A stretch of 42,368 bases of DNA from Thraustochytrium sp. TN22 (GCA_013306675.1 JABLUY010000287.1:1-42368), one strand, 5' to 3'; shown: positions 17,818 to 26,795, counted from the stretch's first letter. Notes: generated by a model from the letters alone, not told the origin. Numbers and translations: made by a program.

Positions 17818-18912
17818 TCAGTTGGTCGAAAGCGTACCGACCGCCTCCCCTGTCTCCTGACTACGGCGAAGCAAGTCACGATACTGGGCGAGCTCGACAC
17901 CCGACCAGGTGGGATCCTTGAGAGGCGCAAAAAGGTCCTGTCGGAGCTCAACCTCTAGCTCGGCCTCACGCTGCGGCAACTGGCCGAGAGACTGCACGAT
18001 GTCAAGGTTGGCGCGCATGAGGTCGCCGTTCTGAGCCCCGACCAGCGTGCAAGGGATGCGCGGTTCGCGGAGGGCAAAGTCGATCGCAAGGTGCGGCAGC
18101 GAGATGCCGGCCTCGCGGCAGCGCTTGGCAGCGGCGGCGGCGGCCTGACGCGCATCTTGGCGGGCAGGGTGCCACGCCGGCGGGCCGGCATCGGTGAGCA
18201 GGCCCATGGAGAGCGCGCTGGCGTTCATGTAGCCGATCTTGCGCTGGTCGAGGAGGTCGAGCAAGGCGAGGCCCTCGGGCCCGAGCAGCGTGGTGTCGTT
18301 GAGCGAGTAGTGGCAGTAGAAGAGACACATGTCGATGGGCACCTTGGAGCGCTCGACGAGCTCGCGGTGGACGGCGAGCGAGTACCCGGTGATGCCGATG
18401 CCCCTGATCTTGCCTGCGTCCTTGGCCTTTTGCAGCGCGGGGAGCGTCTGCTCGAGGATGACGTCGAGCGAGGGCGCGAACTCGGGGTCGTGCACCTGCA
18501 TGAGGTCGATGCAGTCGACACCGAGGCGGTCCAGCGCCTCGTCCACGGCGCGCAGCGTGCGCTCCGCGGAGAAGTCGAACATGTGGCGCACGTCCTTTTC
18601 GTAGCGTCCGCACTTGGTGTACAGGTAGTACGCCTGCCTGGGCACGTCCGCCAGCGCCTTTCCGAGCCTAGCCTCGGCCGAGCCCTGGCCGTACCAGTAC
18701 GCCACGTCCACCACGTTGACGCCGGCGCGCAGCGCCGTCTGAACCACCTCATCCACCTGCGCCTGCGAGACCTGCTCGTACACGTCTCCAAACGGGCTGC
18801 ACCCGAGCCCGAGCGCCGACACCAGCCTACCGTCGTTCATCCTCCTGTACGTCATCCTCGCTGCGGCCTGCGCGTCGGTGAAGCCCTCCACGACGGTCTG
18901 CGGCAGCTCCAT
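17818..18912 (-). CDS. Aldo/keto reductase, L-galactose dehydrogenase type
   Basis: The 364-residue protein is an aldo/keto reductase whose closest recognisable relatives are L-galactose dehydrogenases, which oxidise L-galactose to its lactone using NAD in plant-type ascorbate synthesis. The catalytic tetrad is intact: Asp69, Tyr74, Lys100 and His141. Subfamily blocks shared with the plant enzyme are TKCGRYE (99-105), FDFSAER, CHYSLNDTTLL, ASALSMGLLT and GPPAWHPA. The start at 18912 (MELPQT) gives a normal family length. The frame continues open to 19128, but that extension is an Arg-rich segment and an Ala-Glu repeat made by the adjacent GCCTC/GCCTCT microsatellite. Without biochemistry a D-arabinose or L-fucose dehydrogenase remains possible. 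The gene faces away from the PAP2 gene across a repeat-filled region. Confidence 0.88.
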   Translation of the reverse strand: MELPQTVVEGFTDAQAAARMTYRRMNDGRLVSALGLGCSPFGDVYEQVSQAQVDEVVQTALRAGVNVVDVAYWYGQGSAEARLGKALADVPRQAYYLYTKCGRYEKDVRHMFDFSAERTLRAVDEALDRLGVDCIDLMQVHDPEFAPSLDVILEQTLPALQKAKDAGKIRGIGITGYSLAVHRELVERSKVPIDMCLFYCHYSLNDTTLLGPEGLALLDLLDQRKIGYMNASALSMGLLTDAGPPAWHPARQDARQAAAAAAKRCREAGISLPHLAIDFALREPRIPCTLVGAQNGDLMRANLDIVQSLGQLPQREAELEVELRQDLFAPLKDPTWSGVELAQYRDLLRRSQETGEAVGTLSTN

Positions 18913-18916
18913 CCTC

Positions 18917-19005
18917 GCCTCTGCCTCTGCCTCTGCCTCCGCCTCCGCCTCTGCCTCTACCTCTGCCTCTGCCTCGCCTCGCCTCGCCTCGCCTCGCCTC
19001 GCCTC
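18917..19005. repeat. GCCTCT/GCCTCC hexamers then (GCCTC)7
   Basis: A degenerate hexanucleotide run (18917-18975) passes into seven perfect GCCTC pentamers (18971-19005). The array begins only five bases upstream of the chosen reductase start codon, so the immediate mRNA leader is a purine-rich GAGGC/AGAGGC tract. Confidence 0.92.
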
Positions 19006-19331
19006 GCCCTCCCGTGTCTCCCGCCGCCGCCGCCGCCTCGCTCCGCCTTCCCGCGCTCGCCAAGCCCGTCTGCCGCGCGCGTGCGCTGCGCGTGCGAGCG
19101 TTGGCGCCCTCTCTGCGCGCTCCCGCATCCCTCCCTCCCTCCCTCCTCGCTCCCTCTCCTGCCTTCATCCGCCCATGCCTCCTCCCGCTCTCCTCTCCTC
19201 CGCCGCGGCCTCCGCGCCGCCCGCGCGCGCGCGCCCTCGCCCGCCTCGCGCGCCGCCGCGCGCCGCCACGCCCGCGCGCGCGGTATCCTGGCTGCCGCTG
19301 GCCTGGGTCGCCTGAGCCTGAGGGCGCCTCA

Positions 19332-20104
19332 TCGAACAGTCGACGTCGACCTCGACAGCCGCTCCCTTGCAGCGCCGGTGCTGGCCGCTCTTTCAGAGCA
19401 GGACTGGGACGTCTCGGAGAGCTTGGAGCCTTCGAGGAGCGCCACAAGGCGAGTCCGCGTTGGCTGCCTCATCTTCCTCCCTTCTCTCCTTCTCTGATAA
19501 CTACTAGTATCAGCGCCTCGAACTGTCGAACAGTCGACGTCGACCTCGACAGCCGCTCCCTTGCAGCGCCGGTGCTGGCCGCTCAGAGCAGGACTGGGAC
19601 GTCTCGGAGAGCTTGGAGCCTTCGAGGAGCGCCACAAGGCGAGTCCGCGTTGGCTGCCTCATCTTCCTCCCTTCTCTCCTTCTCTGATAACTACTAGTAT
19701 CAGCGCCTCGAACTGTCGAACAGTCGACGTCGACCTCGACAGCCGCTCCCTTGCAGCGCCGGTGCTGGCCGCTCAGAGCAGGACTGGGACGTCTCGGAGA
19801 GCTTGGAGCCTTCGAGGAGCGCCACAAGGCGAGTCCGCGTTGGCTGCCTCATCTTCCTCCCTTCTCTCCTTCTCTGATAACTACTAGTATCAGCGCCTCG
19901 AACTGTCGAACAGTCGACGTCGACCTCGACAGCCGCTCCCTTGCAGCGCCGGTGCTGGCCGCTCTTTCAGAGCAGGACTGGGACGTCTCGGAGAGCTTGG
20001 AGCCTTCGAGGAGCGCCACCAGGCGAGTCCGCGTTGGCTGCCTCATCTTCCTCCCTTCTCTCCTTCTCTGATAACTACTAAGTTAGTATCAGCGCCTCGA
20101 ACTG
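19332..20104. repeat. 190-bp tandem array, four main copies
   Basis: Units start with TCGAACAGTCGACGTCGACC at 19332, 19526, 19716 and 19906, with lengths 194, 190, 190 and 199. Units 2 and 3 are identical by eye. Units 1 and 4 carry an extra TTTC after GGCCGCTC, and unit 4 also has an AAGTT-type insertion near its end. Each unit contains the self-complementary stretch GTCGACGTCGAC, an ACTG...CAGT hairpin-like pair and the palindrome TACTAGTA. The period is not a multiple of three, so it does not encode a repeat protein. Confidence 0.96.
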
Positions 20105-20700
20105 TCGAACAGTCGACGTCGACCTCGACAGCCGCTCCCTTGAACCCAGCCCTTGCACTGGCAGCGCCGGCGGTGCTGGCGGTCAGAGCAGGACTGGGAC
20201 GAGAGCTTCGAGCCTTCGAGGAGCGCCGCAAGGCGAGTCCGCGTCGCACGGCACACGCCGAGCCTGACTCTGCACTGCGCGACATGAGTTTGGCTGCCGC
20301 TGGCTGATGAGTGCGGCGCCTGATCTTCCCTTCCTCCCTCTTCTCTCCTTTGATCTGTGGCTGATAAGCGGCCGCTCCCTTGAGCCCGGCCCTTGCATCG
20401 CCAGCGCTGGCCGCTCAGAGCAGGATTGGGCCTAGAGGTTCTAGCCTTCGAGGAGCGCCTTGCGTCGCGCGGCGCTCGCCGAGCCTGGCGCTCTGCAAGT
20501 CCTGCTGCCGCTGGCTGCCGGCGCCTATCTTCTCCCTCTCCTTCTCTCATCAGCGCCTCGAGCGGCCGGTTTACGCGGTTAGCTCGACGCCGCCGACTTG
20601 GACTCGGCCCTTGCGGCCAGTGCCGGCCAGTGCGCCAAACGGCGAGTCCGAGTCGCGGCAGTCGGCGAGCCGGGCGAGGTAGCGGCAGTGGCTGGGCCAG
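20105..20700. repeat. Decayed copies of the 190-bp unit
   Basis: At least two further degenerate units can be followed. One begins at 20105, retains GAGCAGGACTGGGACG and CAAGGCGAGTCCGCG, and gains inserted bases. A second, around 20365-20560, keeps GCCGCTCCCTTGA, CCGCTCAGAGCAGGA, TAGCCTTCGAGGAGCGCC and CAGCGCCTCGA. A third, very eroded trace runs to about 20700. Similarity falls toward the PAP2 gene. Confidence 0.75.
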
Positions 20701-20770
20701 ACTCGGCAAGGCGAACTCGCGAGCGGCGCGGCGGCGGCGCGGCGCTGCGGCGGCAGAGCGGCGCGCGCGG

Positions 20771-22312
20771 ATGAGCGCGGCGGCGGGCGGCGGCGCGGGC
20801 GGCGGCGCGGCGGAGCGCGAGCGCGAGCGGCTGGCGCGGCTGGCGGCGCGGCGCGCGGCGGCGGCGGAGGCGGCGGCGGCCGCCGAGGACGAGGAGGAGG
20901 AGGAGGAGGAGGAGGCCTTCAAGGTGCGCGACCTGCTCATGTGGAGCGCGGACCAGGACGGCGCGGCGCGCGCCGGCGCGGAGGAGCGCAAGGTGGAGGC
21001 GCGCCCCGCGAACCTGCGGCTGCAGGTGGACGAGGTGGCGCTCTTCTATGCGTTCTGCATGTTCGTGTTCCTGGCCGTGGCGGAGGTCGTCATGAAGCCG
21101 CACCTGGAGAGCGTGGGCGCGGAGATGATCGTGGAGCTGCAGCGGCACGACGGTAACGGCAGGTACCGCACCTTCTTCGACCTCTTCGCCTTCCCGCCCG
21201 CGACCTGGGGCTTCATGGCCGCCACCTCGCTCGCCACGCTGCAGTCGTGGCGGCCCGTGGCGGCGCGCTCGCTGCTGCTGCAGGGCGTGGCGCTCCAGCT
21301 GCAGTGGGTGCTGAACCTCACCTTCCGCCAGGCGCGCCCGTTCTGGGTCGACCCCAAGATCAAGATGTGGCACTGCCCCACCACCTACGGCTTCCCGTCC
21401 GGCCACGCCTTCGTGCTGCTGCTCGTGGTGGCCCCCGTGGTCGAGGAGCTCTGGCTCGCGCAGCGGCAGGACCGTGCCTTCGTCAACGGCATGTTCGGCT
21501 CCCTCAATACGCTCGTCGTCTCCACGACGCTCATGGCCGCCTATACCATCTGCCTCGTTGGCCGCCTCTACCTCGGCACGCACTTTTTGCACAGCCTGCT
21601 CATGGGCACGGTCTGCGCCGTGCTGCTGCTGCGCATCCTCACGCGCCACAACGTGTCCGTGCTCGTGGACCGCATCGCCGTGACCTTTGAGGGCGAGGAC
21701 GACACGCCCATCGTGCCGCGCCTCGTTCATATCACGCTGCGCGCCGCGATGCTCGGCCTCGTCCTCTTTGCCGTGTCGCGCCTCCTGCTTTCGCACTTTT
21801 TGCAGGTGGCGCACGCCGACCCGGACCCGATTGAATGGGCCCTGCGCGCCAAGCACGAGTGCGGCGTCAACCTCACCACCGTGGACGGCTCCGAGGTCAA
21901 GGTCAACGAGGGCATCGCCATCACTGTCGCCTGGTACGCGTCCGTGGCGCTCGCTGCGCTTTCGCCCTGGGGCGTCTCAAAACTGCTCAGCACGCCCGAG
22001 ATCCCCATCGAGCTGGCGCTCGAGGGCTTTGACCAGATCGGCAGCGTCGCGCCGTCCTACGGCGCCATCCAGACCCACGCGGAAGAGGATCCGCAGGACA
22101 TGGACATTACGCACGACGACATTGCCGAGACCACCTTTCTCTCGATATCCTCGCTCCTCGCCTTCTCCGCCGCCTCTGGCCAGATCGCCGTTGCCTACAC
22201 GCTCGCTTTTCTCATCGACTCGCCCGCCTTTGGCCGCGGCCTCGCGGTGCTCGCAGTCATCTTTGCCTTTCCCCACGTGCTCTTTACGCGTCGTCCACTC
22301 ACCCCGCTCTAA
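20771..22312 (+). CDS. PAP2-superfamily membrane phosphatase, glucose-6-phosphatase-like
   Basis: The 513-residue protein starts with Ala/Gly/Arg-rich sequence and an acidic run of nine or so Asp/Glu (about residues 40-48), then many membrane segments. The three acid-phosphatase motifs are present: FRQARPFW with Arg189-Pro190, YGFPSGHA with Pro209-Ser-Gly-His212, and GRLYLGTHFLHS with Arg265 and nucleophile-type His271. The third motif ends HFLHS, like the HFPHQ of glucose-6-phosphatase, rather than HxxxD as in lipid phosphate phosphatases. That and the multi-helix body point to a glucose-6-phosphatase-like ER enzyme, although a sphingoid-phosphate phosphatase cannot be excluded. The ATG at 20771 is the last plausible start before the body; the frame is open upstream only through repeat sequence. 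It is convergent with the ASH2-like gene. Confidence 0.85.
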   Translation: MSAAAGGGAGGGAAERERERLARLAARRAAAAEAAAAAEDEEEEEEEEAFKVRDLLMWSADQDGAARAGAEERKVEARPANLRLQVDEVALFYAFCMFVFLAVAEVVMKPHLESVGAEMIVELQRHDGNGRYRTFFDLFAFPPATWGFMAATSLATLQSWRPVAARSLLLQGVALQLQWVLNLTFRQARPFWVDPKIKMWHCPTTYGFPSGHAFVLLLVVAPVVEELWLAQRQDRAFVNGMFGSLNTLVVSTTLMAAYTICLVGRLYLGTHFLHSLLMGTVCAVLLLRILTRHNVSVLVDRIAVTFEGEDDTPIVPRLVHITLRAAMLGLVLFAVSRLLLSHFLQVAHADPDPIEWALRAKHECGVNLTTVDGSEVKVNEGIAITVAWYASVALAALSPWGVSKLLSTPEIPIELALEGFDQIGSVAPSYGAIQTHAEEDPQDMDITHDDIAETTFLSISSLLAFSAASGQIAVAYTLAFLIDSPAFGRGLAVLAVIFAFPHVLFTRRPLTPL

Positions 22313-23015
22313 CTGCCCAATGACAAGCGAGCGAGCAGGGGCCACGGCGCGAGCCTCGCGCACAGGTGCGAAAGACAGACAGAGAGAAGGAGAAAGCAGG
22401 AGATGAACAGAGACAAGAGACAGAGAGAGGCAGGCAGGCAGGCACAATGCCGACCTGGTCGATTGCACCTCTTGTTGCCAAAGTGAGAGCGGCGGCAACA
22501 AGAAAGTAGCAGCATAGCAGCGGCAAAGTGCAGCGTGGCGTAGCGAGGCGCAGCTCCCCAACCCAACAATCCATTCAAGACCGAGCGACCTCCAAAGAGA
22601 AAAGTGACGACTCGTAAAGTGACGATTCGTCAAGAGACCAATCAACAAGTGACGAATCGTCAAGAGACGAATCGTCAAGCGACACAACTCGTCAAACTTT
22701 ACTCCTCGCGTCCTCGTGACTTTACTCCTTATAAGCGTCGGTGCTCGCTGGCAATCGGCGTGGCATGAGGCATGCATGCCAAGAACCCAAGCAATCCATT
22801 CAAGCAAGCAAGTGCGAAGCGCGCAACTTTCGAAACACATCCAAGACCTCGCGCGAGCCACACCTTTTCGGGGCCGCGCAAACTTTTGGCGGTGCAGCTT
22901 TGCCCGCGATATCTGACGAGGACCACCGGCCCCCGACCCAAAGAGAAGATGACAATCATCACAGCAGGCAGGTTTTTTCTTTCTTTCTTTCACTTGTGCA
23001 AGTTTCTCTCTCTCG
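22313..23015. other. Convergent intergenic region (PAP2 / ASH2-like)
   Basis: This is a 703-base gap between stop codons. It contains a 15-bp degenerate repeat (annotated), a GGCA repeat near 22432-22445, a direct repeat of ACTTTACTCCT (about 22696 and 22720), and two similar CAATCCATTCAAG words (about 22567 and 22793). A minus-strand ORF crosses the gap but its only regularity comes from the 15-bp repeat, and I do not call it. Confidence 0.45.
22604..22695. repeat. 15-bp degenerate tandem repeat, six units
   Basis: Units of the form GTGACGAATCGTCAA begin at 22604, 22619, 22634, 22649, 22664 and 22679. Each contains an interrupted inverted repeat, GACGA..TCGTC, so each can fold into a small hairpin. 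Confidence 0.88.
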
Positions 23016-24089
23016 TCAGGCTTTCCTTTCAGTCGTAGTCGTTGCAGGAGCAAGAGCAAGAGCTGCTGGCGCAGCGGCGGCCGCTGCGGCTGCCGCGGCC
23101 TCGAGGCGAGCCTCGGCTAGCTCGCACAGCGGCCGGCACCCCGCCGGCAGCGCATGCGAAAAGGACGGACCCGGAACGAGCTCAACCTTGGCGCTCTGGT
23201 ACAGCGAGGCAGTTGCGAAGAAACCACCGACCTTGTCGCCAGGCATGCCGCGGAAGGCGACACCTTGGTCCTCGCCATTCTTGTAGAAGCGGATGAAAGA
23301 TCGCTCGGCGTCCTGGGCGTCGACGAAAATTTCCAGACCAATCACGTCGCCCTCCACGAAGCCGCTGGCCGCGTATGTCTCGCGCAGGCCGTCGTTCACC
23401 TTGGAGCCGTCCACGTCGCGGAAGCCGAAGCCCGTCTTATGGAAGCCCACAGGAGCCTCGATGGGCGACAGGTACCGCGTCCACCCCACGCGCACGTGGC
23501 CCTGGACCTTGACGTCCTCCGACACGACCATCTCGCGCACGCGCATCTCGCAGAACCAGCCGCCAGCGAGCACGCCGAAGTTGACACGGCACGACCGGAA
23601 CCCCTTGTAACCGCTGGCCGTCAGGCCGTCCGCGTCCAGCTGCACGCGGTTCGCGCAGTCCGTCCGCGAGAAGCGCACCTCCTTGTCCAGCACCTGGCGC
23701 ATGTCGCCGCCGAAGACGGCCCTGGCCAGCGCGGTCTTTTCGTCCAAGCCCGGGGTCTCCGACGCCGTGTCGCCGTGGGTCTCGCCCGCGGCACCCGCGC
23801 CCGTGCCGCCCGCGCCGGCCTCGCCCTTGGCGCCGTCCGCGCCCGCGCTGCCGTTGCGCGCGCCGCCCAGCTCCTCGTCCTCCTCGTCCTCCTCGTCCTC
23901 CTCGTCCTCGTCCGCGCCGCCGCCGCCCTCGCTCTGCTCCTCGTCCTCGTCCTCGTCCTCGCGCGCGCGTGCCGCGGCCTCGGCTTCGCGCGCACGCTTG
24001 GCCAGCGGGCTCGCGCGCAGCAGCGGCCCGGCCGCCTCCGCCACGCCGCGCCCGCGCTTGCGCGGTGTCTTGACGCTGCGCCGCGCCAT
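23016..24089 (-). CDS. ASH2/Bre2-type SPRY protein (Set1/COMPASS subunit)
   Basis: The 357-residue protein is built like the C-terminal half of ASH2L. Start 24089 is followed by a basic PRKRGRG stretch (9-15) that could be a nuclear signal, an acidic tract (about 44-73), an Ala/Gly-rich linker, and a SPRY domain (about 147-310). Telling SPRY blocks are RVQLDADGLTASGYKGFRS, GGWFCEM, VRVGWTRYLSPIEAPVGF, GDVIGL, FYKNGEDQGVAF and ATASLYQSAKVELVPGP, followed by the RPLCEL tail like that of ASH2L. The family partners RbBP5 and DPY30 to stimulate SET1/MLL H3K4 methylation. The ASH2L N-terminal PHD-like/winged-helix part is absent, as in yeast Bre2. The C-terminus ends in a poly-Ala stretch. The promoter side carries an array that repeats the start region. 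Confidence 0.85.
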   Translation of the reverse strand: MARRSVKTPRKRGRGVAEAAGPLLRASPLAKRAREAEAAARAREDEDEDEEQSEGGGGADEDEEDEEDEEDEELGGARNGSAGADGAKGEAGAGGTGAGAAGETHGDTASETPGLDEKTALARAVFGGDMRQVLDKEVRFSRTDCANRVQLDADGLTASGYKGFRSCRVNFGVLAGGWFCEMRVREMVVSEDVKVQGHVRVGWTRYLSPIEAPVGFHKTGFGFRDVDGSKVNDGLRETYAASGFVEGDVIGLEIFVDAQDAERSFIRFYKNGEDQGVAFRGMPGDKVGGFFATASLYQSAKVELVPGPSFSHALPAGCRPLCELAEARLEAAAAAAAAAAPAALALAPATTTTERKA

Positions 24090-24097
24090 CTCGAGGC

Positions 24098-24960
24098 TTG
24101 CCGTTCTGCTGCCTCTCGTCAAGCTGGCGCGCAGCGAGGTGGCGCGCAGCGAGGTGGCGCGCAGCGACAACGACTCGGACTCGAGGAGTCGAAGCGCCTA
24201 CAAGAGCCAGGGTACAAGAGCCAGGGTACCTGCCTTGTGAGCCTTGTGAGCTCGAGCAGCGCCGTTGTGCTCGTGACGAATCCAGCCCATCGGCCAGCAA
24301 GAGCAGAGCGCAACAAGAGAGACTGGGACGGGGACGAAGTACCACGTGGACTTGCCTCGTGAGCCCTGCGAGCTTGAGCAGCGCCATCTTGCCGTTCTGC
24401 TGCCAGGCTACGGTGAGGGCGACGGTCGTCAAGCTGGCGCGCAGCGAGGTGGCGCGCAACGAGGTGGCGCGCAGCGAAAATGACTCGGACTCGAATCGAA
24501 GCGCGCTTACATGAGCCTGCCTTGTGTGAGCCTTGTGAGCTCGACCAGTGCCGTTGTGCTCGTGACGAATCCAGCCCATCGGCCAAAAAGAGCGCAAGAA
24601 GAGAGACTGGGACCGGGACGAAGTACTCGTGAACCCTGCGAGCTTGAGCAGCGCCATCTTGCCATTCTGCTCCTGCCTGCAGTGACGGTCGTCAAGCTGG
24701 GGCGCAACAAGGAGGACTTGGACTCGAGGCGCACGAAGATTGCCACAAGGAGCATCACCGCGGGGACTCGCCTTGAGAGCCTGTGAGCTTGAGCAGCGCC
24801 GTCCTGCGATGGCTGCCTTGCTCGCGTCCGAGCTGGCGGCGCACGCAGATCGCCTCGCTACGGACAAGCTTGACGAGTCTAGCTCGTCGGCCAACAGGCG
24901 CGCAACGAGCAAACAAGCTCACGAGCCAAGGCGAATCACCACGTGGACTCGCCTTGTGAT
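24098..24960. repeat. 270-290-bp tandem array upstream of the ASH2-like gene
   Basis: Copies are marked by CTTGCCGTTCTGCTGCC at 24098 and 24388 and by CTTGCCATTCTGCTCCTGCC at 24658, with weaker continuation after about 24790. Shared blocks inside are CAAGCTGGCGCGCAGCGAGG, GTGCTCGTGACGAATCCAGC, CCCATCGGCCA and GAGAGACTGGGAC. A sub-repeat of 15 bases (GGTGGCGCGCAGCGA) occurs two to three times in each of the first two copies. On the minus strand each copy contains AAGATGGCGCTGCTCAAGCT, resembling the start of the adjacent gene. Confidence 0.9.
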
Positions 24961-26770
24961 CTGAGCCTTGCGGGCTTGAGCGGCACTCTGCTCCTGACAC
25001 ACGACAAGCTCGTCCAGCCCGTCGGCGTGACCGCTTGACTGGCCGCGTGGCGGGCCAGACCCGGAATCGGAGCACGCGAGCAGCAGATTCGGCCTGACCT
25101 GGCTTTGGCAAAACCTTTCTCGTGTGCCTGCGCTTGGCTCAGCGTGCTCTTTGACATCTGCAGAGGAGCGAACAAGCCGCATGAAGCTTGTCCAGCGTCC
25201 ATCACTGATAAGCAAAGGAACTTGAAGTGTTTGGGAAAGAGAAGGCTGCCGCCGCCTCGGCCCGCGAATTGCCGCTTGGCCCGGCTAGGTTGGCCTTGCC
25301 GTTTGGCCTTGCGACCCGGCCTCGCGGTTTGGCGTATCGGCTGTTCGGCGCCAACTACCACTACCGGGCTTCACAACTGTCAAGGAAGGCAAGGCACACC
25401 TCGGTTTGTTCTTCACCGCATCGGACCGACGCAGAACCCACGACAGAAGCAAGAGGCTTCCAAGGGAGCCGCCCGCCACCCGACGCCCCTGGCCGGCTGA
25501 CCGCACGGACTGTGTGTGAGGTAAATCCTCCCTGCCTCGCGGGGGTTACGCCCTGGAAGCTGCGCGGCTTACAACTGCAAAGCTCGGCCAGCCTTCACAC
25601 ATCGGCGCCGTCTGTGGCACACCGCAGCTCACCCGCTCGACACGGCATTGGAAGTCGTACCCGGGCCATCGCCTGTCCACCGGTTGCCCGCAGCGAGCGG
25701 CCACGGCTGGCTGGCTGGCTGCCAACTGGCAGTCGGCCTGCTGGCCGTGGTGGCTGGCTCAGCCACTGCCAGTGCTGGCTGGGCTGCTCGGTTGATGCAA
25801 ACGAACTCACCTCACTAAAACAGTGCCGCTCACTCCCAGTCACCACTGCAGCCTAGCTAAGCTCAGGCTGGCGAGGCAGCTGCTGTCCGTCAACGCTGCC
25901 CTCGCCTTGGCTTGGGCGGCTGACTTAAAACTTTAACGTTACCTCTGCTGCACTTGTCAGCCCCCTTCCATGCTGATAGTTCCACTTGGTCTTATCCATT
26001 CGCGCCCGCCTGCTGCCTGCACTGCAGCGAGGGCTCCACCGACGTTGGGGCCGGCCGCCCTCGCCTGAGGCCGTCGCGCGGTCGGGAGCGGCGGACGTCC
26101 ACCCATCGCGCTCGATCTTCGATCCGCGCTTCGCTCCGCTCGCAGCAGCGACGCGCGAGCCGCCCGCGCTGCGCCCCGCGCGGCGCTCGCAGCCATTCGC
26201 CGCGCCTCGCCGCCACGAACTTCGGCCCGGACCAAGCCGTCACAGTGCGCGCCAGCCTGAGCCAGTGCACCGCTGCCTGGGAGTCTGCCGCTGCCTGGTG
26301 ATGGCACCGCCGGCACCGGCGCACACTGCTGCCGTCTCGCCGCTCGCTGCGCTGCGCCGCGCTGCGCTGCGCCGCAGCGCTGCCTGCACCGCACTGTCGT
26401 TTCGCCTAGCTAGCTAGCTCCACGCGGCGCTGCGTCTCCATCCAGAGCTCGCAGCTCGCGCGCGCCAGGTTGGTCTGGGTCCGGACCCCGCGGCCCGCCG
26501 GCGAGCTAGCGAGCTCCGCCGCGGGCGGCCAGCTTGGGCGCGCGAAGCTGCAGCTTGGCGCGCCAAACCCGCAACCGATCGCGGCCACAGCTACGCAGCT
26601 TCTCTCCCGCAAGCAGGGGGCTCCGCGCGCGGCGGTACCGGTGCCGCGCTCGCCGCCTCGCCGCGCGCCTCGCCGCGGGCGCCAGCCAGCCTGCGGCCAG
26701 GCCGCGCGCCCGCCGGCGCCCGGCAGCGCGGCGCGCGGCGCGGCGCGCGCGGCAGCGCCGGAGGCGCGCA

Positions 26771-26795
26771 GCGGCGCGGCGCGGCGCGGCGCGGC
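26771..26795. repeat. (GCGGC)5 pentanucleotide repeat
   Basis: Five perfect GCGGC units lie in the leader side of the TPR gene, with more degenerate GCGGC/GCGCG sequence on both sides. Confidence 0.9.

Larger units (their letters stand above)
18913..20770. promoter_or_regulatory. Divergent, repeat-filled intergenic region (reductase / PAP2)
   Basis: Both flanking genes read outward, so their promoters must lie here. The stretch is dominated by a GCCTC-type microsatellite next to the reductase start and by the 190-bp array and its decayed relatives toward PAP2. ORFs on either strand shift frame from one repeat unit to the next and are not genes. Confidence 0.55.

Noticed and set aside
19329-20071. 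Series of about 100-residue ORFs repeated on both strands in the 190-bp array
   Set aside because: The period is not a multiple of three, so frames shift at each unit; apparent protein repeats reflect DNA repeats.
21977-23059. 360-residue minus-strand ORF across the PAP2/ASH2-like gap
   Set aside because: Much of it is antisense to PAP2 coding sequence and overlaps the end of the ASH2-like gene; its internal periodicity is the 15-bp repeat.
24117-24160. Possible CRISPR-like array in the regular 15-bp and 270-bp repeats
   Set aside because: Units are contiguous with no unique spacers, and the context is eukaryotic.
23437-24912. 491-residue minus-strand ORF with two MALLKLAG stretches
   Set aside because: It is an out-of-frame shadow of the ASH2-like gene extended through the upstream array; it was useful only for spotting the repeated start region.
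25227-25856. 209-residue plus-strand ORF in the ASH2/TPR gap
   Set aside because: No hydrophobic pattern, motif or familiar block; composition resembles translated intergenic DNA.
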